DNA of 64,000 nucleotides from Pseudooceanicola marinus (GTDB lineage: Bacteria > Pseudomonadota > Alphaproteobacteria > Rhodobacterales > Rhodobacteraceae). Numbering within the stretch: position 1 is the stretch's first letter; each line of letters starts with the position of its first letter. This document shows, piece by piece, positions 8,484-17,607 of this stretch. Below the pieces are notes generated by a model. The model had not been told where the DNA came from, ran no database searches, and worked only from the letters and a program-made list of their open reading frames with translations. The translations under genes were made by a program, and so were the position numbers. Where the stretch lies: NCBI RefSeq assembly GCF_020177265.1, contig NZ_JAIVMC010000005.1, forward strand, positions 124,001 through 188,000, written 5' to 3'.

Positions 8484-9575
8484 ATGCCCCCTTCCCTGAC
8501 CCTTCTCGGCATCGAAAGCAGCTGCGACGACACCGGCGCGGCGCTGGTCACCGGCCAGCCCGGCGCAGCGCGGGTCCTGTCCTCGGTCGTCGAGGGCCAG
8601 GCGGAGCTGCACGCGGCCTTCGGGGGTGTGGTCCCCGAGATCGCCGCCCGCGCCCATGCCGAACGGATCGACAGCTGCGTCGCCCGCGCGCTGAAGGAGG
8701 CCGGCATGACACTGGCCGAGGTGGATGCCATCGCCGTTACCGCCGGGCCGGGGCTGATCGGGGGCGTCCTGTCGGGCGTCATGTGCGCCAAGGGGCTGGC
8801 GGCGGCGACGGGCAAGCCGCTGATCGGGGTGAACCACCTGGCGGGCCATGCCCTGACCCCGCGGCTGACCGATGGCGCGCCCTTCCCCTATCTGATGCTG
8901 CTGGTCTCCGGCGGGCATTGCCAGTTCCTGCTGGTCCACGCCCCCGACCGCTTCACCCGGCTGGGCGGCACCATCGACGATGCCCCCGGCGAGGCCTTCG
9001 ACAAGACCGCCCGCCTGCTGGCCCTGCCCCAGCCCGGCGGCCCCTCGGTCGAACGCACGGCGCGGGACGGGGACGCGAAACGCTTCCGCTTCCCCCGACC
9101 GCTGCTGGACCGGCCCGGTTGCGATATGTCCTTTTCAGGGCTGAAGACCGCGCTGCTGCGCGAGCGCGACGCGCTGATGCAGGACAACACCCTGCGCGAA
9201 GGCGACCGTGCCGATCTTTGCGCCGGGTTCCAGCAGGCCGTGGTGGACGTGCTGCGAGAAAAGACCGCCCGCGCGCTGGATCTCTACCTGGCCGAGGCGC
9301 CCGCACAGCCGATGATCGCCGTGGCGGGCGGCGTGGCGGCCAATGGCGCCATCCGCGCGGCCCTGACCGGGCTTTGCGCCGAACGGGGCGTGGCCTTCAC
9401 CGCGCCGCCGCTGGCGCTATGTACCGACAATGCGGCGATGATCGCCTACGCCGGGCTGGAGCGGTTCGCCGCCGGAGAGACCGACGACATGACCCTGGCG
9501 GCCCGCCCGCGCTGGCCGTTGGACAAACGCGCGCCCGCCCTCCTGGGGTCAGGCAAGAAGGGAGCCAAGGCATGA
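8484..9575 (+). CDS. tsaD: tRNA N6-adenosine threonylcarbamoyltransferase TsaD
   Basis: This 363-residue ASKHA-fold enzyme transfers the threonylcarbamoyl group to A37 of tRNAs reading ANN codons, working with TsaB and TsaE. Visible motifs are GIESSCDDT at residues 9–17, the metal-ligand motif NHLAGH at about 116–121, and [10 protein letters not shown] near the C-terminus. The start at 8484 is preferred because the family begins just before the GIESSCDDT motif. Its stop codon overlaps the gpsA start (ATGA). The partner gene tsaE is also in this window, at 32286. Confidence 0.96.
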   Translation: MPPSLTLLGIESSCDDTGAALVTGQPGAARVLSSVVEGQAELHAAFGGVVPEIAARAHAERIDSCVARALKEAGMTLAEVDAIAVTAGPGLIGGVLSGVMCAKGLAAATGKPLIGVNHLAGHALTPRLTDGAPFPYLMLLVSGGHCQFLLVHAPDRFTRLGGTIDDAPGEAFDKTARLLALPQPGGPSVERTARDGDAKRFRFPRPLLDRPGCDMSFSGLKTALLRERDALMQDNTLREGDRADLCAGFQQAVVDVLREKTARALDLYLAEAPAQPMIAVAGGVAANGAIRAALTGLCAERGVAFTAPPLALCTDNAAMIAYAGLERFAAGETDDMTLAARPRWPLDKRAPALLGSGKKGAKA

Positions 9576-10558
9576 GTTCCGCCCCCATTTCGGTCCCCAT
9601 CTCCGTTCTCGGCGCCGGGGCCTTCGGCACCGCGCTGGCCACCTCCTTTGCCGCCCATGCGCCGGTCTGGCTGTGGGGGCGCAACGCCGAGGTCATGGCG
9701 CAGATGCAGGCCGACCGGACCTGCCCGCGCCTGCCCGGCGTGACGCTGGACCCCGGGCTGACCTGCGCCAGCGACATCACCGCCCTGCCCGCCTCCGGCC
9801 CCGTCCTGCTGGCCGTGCCGATGCAGCAACTGCGCGCCGTCACCACGCGCTTTGCCGATCAGCTGGCGCATCGGACGCTGGTCCTGTGCTGCAAGGGGAT
9901 CGAGCTGTCGACCGGGCTGCGCGCCAGCGAGGTGCTGGCCCAGACCCTGCCCGAGGCGACGCTGGCCGTGCTGACGGGCCCCAGCTTCGCCGCGGACATC
10001 GCCCGCGGCCTGCCCACGGCGCTGACCCTGGCCTGCGAGACCGCGGATTGCGCCGAAGAGCTTCAGGAACAGCTGCAGGCACCGCACCTGCGCCTCTACC
10101 GCACCACCGATGTGACCGGGGCCGAACTGGGCGGGGCAATGAAGAACGTCATCGCCATCGCCTGTGGCGCGGCGATCGGTGCCGGGCTGGGCGACAGCGC
10201 GCGGGCCGCGTTGATGACCCGGGGCTACGCGGAAATGTCGCGCATGGCCAAGGCGTTAGGTGCCTCCCCGGCGACGTTGGCGGGGCTCTCGGGCTTCGGC
10301 GACCTGGCGCTGACCTGCACCTCGGAGGGGTCGCGCAACTACCGCCTCGGCCTCGCCATCGGACGCGGAGAGGACTTCGACCCCGCCGTCACCGTCGAAG
10401 GCGCCGCCACCGCCCAGGCCACCCATGCCCTGGCGCAGCGCGAGGGATGGGACATGCCGATCACCGAGGTCGTCACCGGCCTTGTGGAACAGCGGCTGGA
10501 TGTGAAAACTGCCATGGCGCAACTTCTGGCGCGCCCCCTGAAGGAGGAAACCCCATGA
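9572..10558 (+). CDS. gpsA: NAD(P)H-dependent glycerol-3-phosphate dehydrogenase
   Basis: This 328-residue cytosolic enzyme reduces dihydroxyacetone phosphate to sn-glycerol 3-phosphate, the backbone for phospholipids. The Rossmann GxGxxG motif is GAGAFG (residues 14–19). The catalytic lysine lies in [12 protein letters not shown], and [12 protein letters not shown] is the family signature. The start overlaps the tsaD stop by 4 bases and its stop overlaps the next start in the same way, so tsaD–gpsA–yciI–EVE read as one translationally coupled unit. Confidence 0.96.
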   Translation: MSSAPISVPISVLGAGAFGTALATSFAAHAPVWLWGRNAEVMAQMQADRTCPRLPGVTLDPGLTCASDITALPASGPVLLAVPMQQLRAVTTRFADQLAHRTLVLCCKGIELSTGLRASEVLAQTLPEATLAVLTGPSFAADIARGLPTALTLACETADCAEELQEQLQAPHLRLYRTTDVTGAELGGAMKNVIAIACGAAIGAGLGDSARAALMTRGYAEMSRMAKALGASPATLAGLSGFGDLALTCTSEGSRNYRLGLAIGRGEDFDPAVTVEGAATAQATHALAQREGWDMPITEVVTGLVEQRLDVKTAMAQLLARPLKEETP

Positions 10559-10830
10559 CCTTTATCCTGATCGCCCATGACAAGCCCGGCGCGCTGGAAA
10601 TCCGCAAGGCCAACCGCGACGCGCATCTGGCCTATTTGAAGGAAACCGGCGTCGGCACCTTCGGTGGCCCGATGCTGGATGCCGACGGCAACATGTGCGG
10701 CTCGATGCTGATCCTCGACGTGGCGGACATGGCGGCAGCCGAGGCCTGGGCGGCGGGCGACCCCTATGCCAAGGCGGGCCTGTTCGACAGCGTAGAGATC
10801 AAGGGGTTCAAGCAGGTGGTGGGTCTCTGA
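10555..10830 (+). CDS. YciI family protein
   Basis: This is a 91-residue protein of the YciI/ferredoxin-like alpha-beta fold, with HDKPGALEIRKANRDAHLAYL at the start and GSMLILDVADMAAAEAWAAGDPY in the second half. YciI-like proteins have a conserved His/Asp pocket, but most have no assigned reaction. It follows gpsA with an ATGA overlap and its stop codon shares a base with the next start (TGATG). The same gpsA–yciI–EVE order is common in Rhodobacterales. Confidence 0.9.
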   Translation: MTFILIAHDKPGALEIRKANRDAHLAYLKETGVGTFGGPMLDADGNMCGSMLILDVADMAAAEAWAAGDPYAKAGLFDSVEIKGFKQVVGL

Positions 10831-11252
10831 TGCGCTACTGGCTCTTCAAGACCGAGCCGAACACCTGGGGGTGGGACGACCAGGTGGCGAAGGGCACGGA
10901 CGGTGAGGAATGGGACGGCGTGCGCAACTATCAGGCGCGCAATTTCATGCGCGAAATGAAGGTCGGTGACCGCGGCTTCTTCTATCACTCGGTGAATGAA
11001 AAGCAGGTGGTGGGTATCGTCGAGGTGATCGCCGAGGCTCATCCCGACAGCAAGACGGATGATCCCCGCTGGGAATGCGTGGATATCCAGGCAGTGCGGC
11101 CCTTTCAGCGGCCTGTCACCCTGGACCAGATCAAGGCCGACGGCCGTCTGGACGAGATGGTGCTGGTGAAAAACTCCCGCCTGTCGGTCCAGCCGGTGAC
11201 GGCAGAGGAATGGCGCATCGTCTGTGCCTTGGGCGAGACCGACCCGGACTGA
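10830..11252 (+). CDS. EVE domain protein
   Basis: This 140-residue single-domain protein begins YWLFKTEP and contains WDGVRNYQARNFM and FYHS, the signature of EVE domains. These are PUA-like folds proposed to bind modified bases in DNA or RNA. Free-standing EVE proteins of this type are widespread and not specifically assigned. It is the last gene of the tsaD operon. The TGATG overlap with the preceding gene suggests coupled translation. Confidence 0.92.
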   Translation: MRYWLFKTEPNTWGWDDQVAKGTDGEEWDGVRNYQARNFMREMKVGDRGFFYHSVNEKQVVGIVEVIAEAHPDSKTDDPRWECVDIQAVRPFQRPVTLDQIKADGRLDEMVLVKNSRLSVQPVTAEEWRIVCALGETDPD

Positions 11253-11344
11253 GGGTGTCGGGGCGGCGCCGTCGCGGGGGCGCGATAGGTGGACCGGTCG
11301 CGCGTGAGGCGAAAGTCGCGCGGCGGACCTGACATGCGGAAAGA

Positions 11345-11377
11345 ACGAAGGGGTCGGACAGCGCCCAACCCCTTCGT
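11345..11377. terminator. Strong hairpin downstream of the EVE gene
   Basis: ACGAAGGGGT and ACCCCTTCGT form a perfect 10-base-pair stem around a 13-base loop in the 254-base gap between the convergent EVE and DUF2853 genes. No T-tract follows on either strand, so intrinsic termination is uncertain; it may protect mRNA ends or act with Rho. Confidence 0.4.
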
Positions 11378-11506
11378 CACCCCACGTGCTCCCTACACAC
11401 CACACGTGATCTCTGAATTGGTCGGGCCGTACTGGCCGTGGCACGGGTCTAGCACGAGATCCCGCACCACGACAAAAGATCAATGATTAGAATGCGATGT
11501 AACGGC

Positions 11507-11848
11507 TTAGCCGTAGACCGATTCCTTGCCGAAATGCTTCACCAGCATGTAATAGATCACGGCGCGGAACTTGTTGCGCTCCGACTTGCCGTATGTCTCC
11601 ACCACGCTGTCGATCGCGGTCATCAGCTCCGGCCCGTCGGACAGGCCCAACTTCTTGATCAGAAAGTTGTTTTTCACCGTCTCCAGCTCCCCCGGCTGGC
11701 TGGAGGCGACGGTCGAGGCATCCGCGTCGTAGATCGTCGGACCGCAGCCGATGGTCACCTTCGTCAGCAGGTCCATGTCCGGCTCCATGCCGCATTTCGT
11801 CTTCAGATCCTCGGCGTATTTCTCGATCAGCTCATCCCGTTTGCCCAT
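11507..11848 (-). CDS. DUF2853 family protein
   Basis: This 113-residue soluble protein begins MGKRDELIEKYAEDLK and contains TIGCGPTIYDADAS and NNFLIKKLGL, which match the DUF2853 family of small alphaproteobacterial proteins of unknown function. The ATG at 11848 is preferred over an upstream in-frame start because GAGGGGAAAG lies just upstream and the family starts at this point. It is convergent with the tsaD operon and divergent from the universal stress protein gene. Confidence 0.88.
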   Translation of the reverse strand: MGKRDELIEKYAEDLKTKCGMEPDMDLLTKVTIGCGPTIYDADASTVASSQPGELETVKNNFLIKKLGLSDGPELMTAIDSVVETYGKSERNKFRAVIYYMLVKHFGKESVYG

Positions 11849-12102
11849 CTCTTTCCCCTCTTCGATTACAGGCCCACCCAATGCGTTCCCTAACAAGAAG
11901 TTAATCGGCAAATCCACGCGGAAGTAATCCCATTTTTTCATGCGGCCGCACGAATTTTCGGGCGAACGCCTCTGCAACCCCGGTTTTTTGCAAATATTTC
12001 ATGACAAGCGCGCCCTGCAGGGGCACCCTGATGCCATGTGGCGCCATGCCGCAGACACAGCTCTGCAGGACAACGACAGGGCCGGGAACAGGGAGACAAG
12101 AC

Positions 12103-12540
12103 ATGTCACAGGAAGTTTTCGTCGTGGCCTACGAGGGCGACGACGACTCCGGCTCACTGCTGGAGTACGCCATCGAACGGGCGAAGAAAGAGGACGCGGC
12201 GCTGCATATCGTGCACGTTCTCGAATGGTCGCCCTATTCCTTCCTCACGCCCGAGGAGGTCGAGGAACGCCATTCCCGCCGCAAGGAAGAGCTGGCCCGC
12301 GCCAAGGCGGTCATCATCGACCCCGCGGTAGTCAAGGCTTCCGACGCGGGGCTGAGCGCCACCGGCGACATCCGCTATGGCCAGGTGGTCGAACTGATCG
12401 CCGAGATCGCCCGGCAGAAGAGCGCCGCGATGATCTTCGTCGGGCGTTCGGGGTCGAACTCGATCTCCGCCCGGGTCTTTGGCTCGGTGCCTCTGGGCCT
12501 GGCCCAGATCGCCCCCGTTCCCACCGTCATCGTGCCCTGA
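12103..12540 (+). CDS. Universal stress protein (UspA family)
   Basis: This 145-residue single Usp domain has the ATP-binding style C-terminal motif, here VGRSGSNSISARVFGSVPLGLAQIAPVPTVIV, whose G-x2-G-x9-G(S/T) spacing resembles ATP-binding UspFG-type proteins. The ATG at 12103 has GGGAGA upstream, and the longer upstream frame lacks family similarity. The stop is 10 bases before the symporter start, so the two are probably cotranscribed. Usp genes coupled to ion-driven transporters often act as regulatory partners, but that is inference here. Confidence 0.9.
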   Translation: MSQEVFVVAYEGDDDSGSLLEYAIERAKKEDAALHIVHVLEWSPYSFLTPEEVEERHSRRKEELARAKAVIIDPAVVKASDAGLSATGDIRYGQVVELIAEIARQKSAAMIFVGRSGSNSISARVFGSVPLGLAQIAPVPTVIVP

Positions 12541-12550
12541 GGAGTCCCCC

Positions 12551-14092
12551 ATGAACCGCGTAACGACATTTGCCGCCGCGCTGGCGGCCTTCCTATTCGG
12601 CACGTTGCCCGCCGCCGCGCAGGGCATCGACGAGACCATCAACTCCATCTTCGCCGATTACACCGGCTGGTATGTCGGCCTGATCTTCGCCGACCTGCCC
12701 GGCACCAACTTCAGCTGGATCGCGCTGTGGCTGGTGGTCGGCGCCCTGATCTTCACCTTCTATTTCGGCTTCATCCAGCTGAAGGGCTTCGGCCATTCGA
12801 TCCGGCTGGTGAAGGGGGACTATTCCGACCCCAATGACGCCGGCGAGGTCAGTCACTTCCAGGCGCTGGCCACCGCGCTGTCGGGCACCGTGGGGCTGGG
12901 CAATATCGCCGGCGTCGCCGTGGCCGTGGGCATCGGCGGCCCCGGCGCGACATTCTGGATGGTGATCGCGGGCCTCTTCGGCATGGCGACGAAATTCACC
13001 GAATGTACGCTGGGCGTGAAGTACCGCAACGAATACGAGGACGGCCACGTCTCTGGCGGGCCGATGTACTACATCACCAAGGGGTTCAAGGAACGCGGCC
13101 TGCCGGGCGGCAAGATCCTGGCGGTGCTGTTCTGCATCTTCACCATCCTTGGTGCCCTGGGTGGCGGCAACATGTTCCAGGCCAACCAGGCCCATGCGCA
13201 GCTGTCCAACGTGATCGGCGACTACCCGGGCTGGATCACCGGCGTCATCCTGGCCGGCATCACCTTCATCGTCATCGTCGGCGGGATCAAATCCATCGCC
13301 CGCGTCACCGAGAAGGTCGTGCCCTTCATGGGGATCTTCTATGTCGTCGTGTCGCTGATCATCCTGATCATGAACTACGACATGATCCTCTGGGCCTTCG
13401 GCCAGATCTTCCAGGGCGCCTTCACCGGCCTGGGCGTCGCGGGTGGCTTCACCGGCGCGCTGATCCAGGGTTTCCGCCGCGCCGCCTTCTCCAACGAGGC
13501 AGGCATCGGTTCGGCCGCCATCGCGCACTCTGCCGTGAAGACGAAGGAGCCCATCACCGAGGGCTACGTGGCCCTGCTGGAACCCTTCATTGACACCGTG
13601 GTGATCTGTACCATGACCGCCCTGGTCATCGTCATCACCGGCGTGCTGAACGTGGATGCCGACACCGGCCTGTACGTCTGGGACGAAGCGGCAGGCATGA
13701 TCTCGACCGAGGACGGCGTTTCGGGGGTGGAGCTGACCTCCCGCGCCTATGCGCAGTCGTTCTCCTGGTTCCCGGTGATGTTGGCCATCGCCGTGGTGCT
13801 GTTTGCCTTCTCGACGATGATCTCCTGGAGCTACTACGGGCTGAAGGCCTGGACCTACCTCTTCGGGGAAAGCAAGGCGAGCGAGGTGATCTTCAAGGTC
13901 ATCTTCTGTCTGTTCATCATCATCGGCGCGGCGGCCAGCCTGGGCCCGGTCATCGACTTCTCCGATGCGATGCTCTTCTCGATGGCGATCGTGAACATCA
14001 TTGCGCTCTACCTGCTGATGCCGATCGTGAAGGCCGAACTGGCCCATTACGTGGCACGGCTGAAGTCGGGCGAGATCAAGAAGTTCACCTGA
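12551..14092 (+). CDS. Alanine/glycine:cation symporter (AGCS family)
   Basis: This is a 513-residue polytopic inner-membrane protein with an N-terminal signal-like helix and about 11 membrane segments. AGCS hallmarks are GTVGLGNIAGVAVAV, GGNMFQANQ and FRRAAFSNEAGIGSAAIAHSAVKT. Family members take up L-alanine or glycine with sodium. The GGAG ribosome site lies at 12541–12544, right at the preceding usp stop. A classical terminator follows at 14131. Confidence 0.93.
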   Translation: MNRVTTFAAALAAFLFGTLPAAAQGIDETINSIFADYTGWYVGLIFADLPGTNFSWIALWLVVGALIFTFYFGFIQLKGFGHSIRLVKGDYSDPNDAGEVSHFQALATALSGTVGLGNIAGVAVAVGIGGPGATFWMVIAGLFGMATKFTECTLGVKYRNEYEDGHVSGGPMYYITKGFKERGLPGGKILAVLFCIFTILGALGGGNMFQANQAHAQLSNVIGDYPGWITGVILAGITFIVIVGGIKSIARVTEKVVPFMGIFYVVVSLIILIMNYDMILWAFGQIFQGAFTGLGVAGGFTGALIQGFRRAAFSNEAGIGSAAIAHSAVKTKEPITEGYVALLEPFIDTVVICTMTALVIVITGVLNVDADTGLYVWDEAAGMISTEDGVSGVELTSRAYAQSFSWFPVMLAIAVVLFAFSTMISWSYYGLKAWTYLFGESKASEVIFKVIFCLFIIIGAAASLGPVIDFSDAMLFSMAIVNIIALYLLMPIVKAELAHYVARLKSGEIKKFT

Positions 14093-14130
14093 TCTGATCC
14101 GGGGCTGGACGGCCCCTGGCGACACACGAA

Positions 14131-14159
14131 GGCCCCGGTCGCAGGACCGGGGCCTTTTT
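14131..14159 (+). terminator. Rho-independent terminator after the symporter
   Basis: GGCCCCGGTC and GACCGGGGCC form a perfect 10-base-pair stem with a 4-base loop, followed by TTTTT, 38 bases after the symporter stop. Confidence 0.9.
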
Positions 14160-14183
14160 CGTCGGCGGGGCAGGGGTGTCGGG

Positions 14184-14555
14184 TCAGGGCGCGCCGGGCG
14201 CTCCGGAGATCGAGGTGCGATCCTCGCGCCCATCCGTCGGCGCGGCAGAGGGGGTCTCGATCTCCGACAGCTCCTTCTGCCGCTCCAGCATCAACAGGCG
14301 CCGGCGGCGCTCGATCTCCGCCAGATCGGCCAGGTCACCGCGCCGGATGGCGTCGCTCTGGTCGAAATGCAGGTTCAGGCGCTGGTCGATGCGGCCCAGG
14401 GTGGGATTGCTGCGGGTCAGCAGGCGGTTCTGCTGCTCGGTCCGCAGGCGATCAGCCGCGGTCGTGCCCAGGCCCTGCGCCCAGGCGGGCAGGGCGGCAC
14501 CGGCACTCAGCGCGGCAAGGCAGATCAGCGGGACAAGGCGGGGCAGGGGTCTCAT
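14184..14555 (-). CDS. Hypothetical secreted protein
   Basis: This 123-residue protein has a clear Sec signal peptide (basic MRPLPR start, hydrophobic core, AWA cleavage site near residue 26). The mature part is mostly charged alpha-helix (ERRRRLLMLERQKELSEIE), probably a short coiled coil, with a Pro/Ala tail. I recognise no family. It lies between two terminators, on the same strand as ahcY but downstream of the ahcY terminator, so it is likely transcribed separately. A periplasmic location is inferred. Confidence 0.65.
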   Translation of the reverse strand: MRPLPRLVPLICLAALSAGAALPAWAQGLGTTAADRLRTEQQNRLLTRSNPTLGRIDQRLNLHFDQSDAIRRGDLADLAEIERRRRLLMLERQKELSEIETPSAAPTDGREDRTSISGAPGAP

Positions 14556-14609
14556 TCCTCTCAGATGGCCCCGGAGGCGTGGCGATCAAGGGACCGGCGG
14601 CGCCATGAG

Positions 14610-14641
14610 AAAACCCCCGCCGATCGCTCGACGGGGGTTTC
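14610..14641 (-). terminator. Rho-independent terminator of ahcY
   Basis: On the minus strand, AAACCCCCGTC pairs with GGCGGGGGTTT (a few mismatches at the loop end) and is followed by a T-rich run, 36 bases past the ahcY stop codon. Confidence 0.82.
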
Positions 14642-14676
14642 CGATGCGGATCCGGGGGCCGGGCGGCCCCGCGGGA

Positions 14677-16068
14677 TCAGTAGCGGTAGTGTTCCGGCTT
14701 GAACGGGCCTTCGACGCCGACGCCGATGTAGGCGGCCTGTTCCGGGCTCAGCTTGGTCAGCTTGGCGCCGACCTTGTCCAGGTGCAGGGCCGCGACCTTC
14801 TCGTCCAGGTGCTTGGGCAGGACATAGACGTCGTTGCCGTACTCTTCACCCTTGGTCCACAGCTCGATCTGGGCGAGCGTCTGGTTGGTGAAGGAGGCGG
14901 ACATCACGAAGGACGGGTGGCCGGTGGCGTTGCCGAGGTTCAGCAGACGACCTTCGGACAGCAGGATGATGCGGTTGCCCGAGGGCATCTCGATCATGTC
15001 CACCTGTTCCTTGATGTTGGTCCACTTGTGGTTCTTCAGCGCGGCAACCTGGATCTCGTTGTCGAAGTGGCCGATGTTGCCGAGGATCGCCATGTCCTTC
15101 ATCGCGCGCATATGCTCGATGCGGACAATGTCCTTGTTGCCGGTGGTGGTGATGATGATGTCGACGTCCGAGATCACCTCGTCCAGCAGGACAACCTGGA
15201 AGCCGTCCATGGCGGCCTGCAGGGCACAGATCGGGTCGGCTTCGGTCACCAGAACGCGGGCGCCGGCGCCTTGCAGCGATGCCGCGGAGCCCTTGCCCAC
15301 GTCACCATAGCCGCAGACCACGGCGACCTTGCCGGCCATCATGGTGTCGGTGGCGCGGCGGATGCCGTCGACCAGCGATTCCTTGCAGCCGTACTTGTTG
15401 TCGAACTTCGACTTGGTCACGCTGTCGTTGACGTTGATCGCCGGGAAGGGCAGCTGGCCGGCCTTGGACAGCTCGTACAGGCGGTGAACGCCGGTGGTGG
15501 TCTCTTCGGACACGCCCTTGATCAGCTCTTTCTGCTTGGTGAAGAAGCCGGGGGTTTCCTTCATGCGCTTCTTGATCTGCGCGAAGAGGTATTCCTCTTC
15601 TTCCGAGGTCGGCGTCTCGATCAGGTCGGTTTCGCCGGCTTCGACGCGGGCGCCGATCAGGATGTACATGGTGGCATCGCCACCGTCATCGAGGATCATG
15701 TTGGCGCCGTCTTCGAAGGCGAAGATCTTGTCGCAGTAGTCCCAGTATTCCTCCAGCGTTTCGCCCTTCACGGCGAAGACCGGGGTGCCCGAGGCGGCGA
15801 TGACGGCCGCGGCATGGTCCTGGGTGGAGAAAATGTTGCACGAGGCCCAGCGGACCTCTGCGCCCAGGGCGACCAGCGTCTCGATCAGACAGGCCGTCTG
15901 GATGGTCATGTGCAAAGACCCGGCGATGCGCGCGCCCTTCAGCGGCTTGGTCTCGCCGAACTCTTCGCGCAGCGCCATCAGGCCCGGCATTTCGGTTTCG
16001 GCAATATCCAGTTCCTTGCGGCCGTAGTCCGCCAGGGCGATGTCTTTGACAATGTAGTCTTGGGTCAT
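14677..16068 (-). CDS. ahcY: Adenosylhomocysteinase
   Basis: This 463-residue NAD-dependent enzyme hydrolyses S-adenosylhomocysteine to homocysteine and adenosine, relieving product inhibition of methyltransferases. Features seen are the substrate-domain motif [27 protein letters not shown], the NAD Rossmann motif CGYGDVGKG, and the C-terminal KPEHYRY ending typical of the family. The length is normal. A GGAG ribosome site lies 7 bases before the ATG. A possibly structured leader is described at 16091–16158. The gene has its own terminator. Confidence 0.97.
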   Translation of the reverse strand: MTQDYIVKDIALADYGRKELDIAETEMPGLMALREEFGETKPLKGARIAGSLHMTIQTACLIETLVALGAEVRWASCNIFSTQDHAAAVIAASGTPVFAVKGETLEEYWDYCDKIFAFEDGANMILDDGGDATMYILIGARVEAGETDLIETPTSEEEEYLFAQIKKRMKETPGFFTKQKELIKGVSEETTTGVHRLYELSKAGQLPFPAINVNDSVTKSKFDNKYGCKESLVDGIRRATDTMMAGKVAVVCGYGDVGKGSAASLQGAGARVLVTEADPICALQAAMDGFQVVLLDEVISDVDIIITTTGNKDIVRIEHMRAMKDMAILGNIGHFDNEIQVAALKNHKWTNIKEQVDMIEMPSGNRIILLSEGRLLNLGNATGHPSFVMSASFTNQTLAQIELWTKGEEYGNDVYVLPKHLDEKVAALHLDKVGAKLTKLSPEQAAYIGVGVEGPFKPEHYRY

Positions 16069-16090
16069 CCGTCACTCCAAAAGGGTTCGA

Positions 16091-16158
16091 TCGGTCGCGC
16101 AAAGGGGTAGCACCGGCGGCTGGTAGGTACAACTTGGTAGACCGACGCAGGCCCCTTT
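16091..16158 (-). promoter_or_regulatory. Possible structured (pseudoknot-capable) 5' leader of ahcY
   Basis: In the ahcY leader RNA, AAAGGGG (16158–16152) can pair with CCCCUUU (16107–16101), and UCGGUC (16145–16140) with GACCGA (16096–16091). The order of the arms gives an H-type pseudoknot ending about 12 bases before the ribosome site. It does not match the known SAH riboswitch consensus. The stems are short and competing pairings exist, so this is speculative. Confidence 0.25.
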
Positions 16159-16424
16159 CATACGGTCGGCAGCCTTGATCGGTTGTTAATTTCCACAGCT
16201 CTGCCCAGCATAGGCAAAGGGGTGCAGTCGGCCGCACGGAACTGGCCAGAATATCGAGCAGAGCAAAGCATAGCAGGGCGCAGACGGGGCCGACGACTGC
16301 CTGCCAAAGCGGCCTCTCGGGGGCGCCCTCGGCGGGTCGGTGCCTGCAAATGCGGCAGTTTGCAAAGGGGCGAATTTACAGCCGCCGCCGGGCGGCCTAA
16401 TCAGGGCGCGAAAGGACATTCCCG
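16159..16424. other. Divergent intergenic region, no gene seen
   Basis: Together with the ahcY leader this makes a 356-base gap between divergent ahcY and the HD-domain gene. It must hold both promoters. The only clear structure is TGCAAA-N8-TTTGCA at 16344–16363, an inverted repeat 62 bases before the HD gene start that could be an operator. Short open frames here have no coding character. Confidence 0.4.
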
Positions 16425-17015
16425 ATGAAACCTCCCCGCGCCTGGCAACGGATGCTCTCCGGTCGCCGCCTCGATCTGCTGGACCCGACCCCGATGGACA
16501 TCGAGGTCGAGGACATCGCCCATGGCCTGGCCTTCGTCGCCCGCTGGAATGGCCAGACCAAGGGCGATTTCGCCTATTCCGTGGCCGAGCATTCCCTGCT
16601 GGTGGAGGCCTTGTTCCGCCGCATGTGGCCTGCGGCCAAGCCGGCCGAGCTGCTGACGGCGCTGCTGCATGACGCACCGGAATACGTCATCGGCGACATG
16701 ATCAGCCCGGTGAAGGCGGCCGTGGGCCCTGACTACGGCAAGCTAGACGAGCGGCTGACGGCGGCGATTCACATCCGCTTCGGCCTGCCGGCAGCAACGC
16801 CGGTGCGGCTGAAGCAACGGATCAAGAAGGCCGACAAGGTGTCGGCCTGGATGGAGGCCACGCAGATCGCCGGCTTCACCGAGGCCGAGGCCAGCCGCTT
16901 CTTCGGCCGCCCCAAGCCGGAGGTGATCGAGGGGCTGGACATCGTGCTGCGCCCGCCGGTCGAGGCGCGCAACGAATTCACCGCCCGCCACGCCGCGCTG
17001 CTGGCGGCGATCTGA
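16425..17015 (+). CDS. HD-domain phosphohydrolase (YfbR-like)
   Basis: This 196-residue HD-superfamily protein has metal ligands visible as VAEHSLLVEA, LLHDAPEYVIGDM and a late KADKVSAWMEA aspartate, which fits the H…HD…D pattern. The arrangement resembles 5'-deoxynucleotidases of the YfbR group, but the substrate is not determined. The ATG at 16425 is 4 codons before the conserved WQRMLSGRRLDLLDP block. The GNAT gene follows after 4 bases, suggesting one transcript. Confidence 0.85.
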   Translation: MKPPRAWQRMLSGRRLDLLDPTPMDIEVEDIAHGLAFVARWNGQTKGDFAYSVAEHSLLVEALFRRMWPAAKPAELLTALLHDAPEYVIGDMISPVKAAVGPDYGKLDERLTAAIHIRFGLPAATPVRLKQRIKKADKVSAWMEATQIAGFTEAEASRFFGRPKPEVIEGLDIVLRPPVEARNEFTARHAALLAAI

Positions 17016-17019
17016 GGGG

Positions 17020-17514
17020 ATGGGGCAGAGGCCGCATATCCGCCGCGCCGGGGCGCTGGATTGCGGCCCCATGGCCGCACTGCTGAACGAGATTATCCGC
17101 GCGGGCGGCACAACGGCGATGACCGATCCCGTCACCCGGGCGGAGATTTCGGCCTGGATGACCCGTTCCGACCGGGCGATCTGGCATGTGGCGGAGGATG
17201 ACGCGGGCGAGATCCTGGGCTTTCAATACGTTGAACCGCACGCCGAACTGGGCGAGGAAGTGGGCACGATCGCCACCTTCGCCCGCAGAGGCCGCACCGG
17301 GCTGGGCATCGGATCGGCCCTGTTCGAGGCGACGGCCACCGCCGCCCGCGCCGCGGGATATGCCTGGATCAACGCCGAGATCCGCGCCGACAACGGGGGC
17401 GGCCTGGCCTATTACCAGTCGCGCGGCTTCGAGGAGTACGGGCGGATCACCGGCAAGCGCCTGGGCGACGGTCGTGTCGTCGACAAGGTGCTGAAACGCT
17501 ACGACCTGGATTAG
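17020..17514 (+). CDS. GNAT family N-acetyltransferase
   Basis: This 164-residue GCN5-related acetyltransferase contains the acetyl-CoA-binding motif ARRGRTGLGIGSALFEA (the R/Q-x2-G-x-G/A pyrophosphate loop) at about residues 88–104. The following strand reads WINAEIRADNGGGLAYYQSRGFEEYGR, typical of motif B in phosphinothricin-acetyltransferase-like members. The acceptor substrate cannot be predicted. The start lies 4 bases after the HD-domain gene stop. Confidence 0.87.
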   Translation: MGQRPHIRRAGALDCGPMAALLNEIIRAGGTTAMTDPVTRAEISAWMTRSDRAIWHVAEDDAGEILGFQYVEPHAELGEEVGTIATFARRGRTGLGIGSALFEATATAARAAGYAWINAEIRADNGGGLAYYQSRGFEEYGRITGKRLGDGRVVDKVLKRYDLD

Positions 17515-17607
17515 GGGCCATCGCCCCTGTCAGGTCGCTGGGACAAAAGGGACGCCCGGGGCAGGAAGGGATGTGCCGCCCCGGACGCCAGGCAAGGGAA
17601 CAGGAGC

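Noticed and set aside
12593-14233. A 546-codon minus-strand frame opposite the alanine symporter
   Set aside because: His/Asp/Gly-rich antisense composition, no membrane or enzyme signature; the plus-strand symporter is intact.
16069-16180. SAH riboswitch upstream of ahcY
   Set aside because: The conserved core of the SAH riboswitch (GAGGAGCGCUGC and its partner) is not present on either strand. Only a speculative different pseudoknot was kept.
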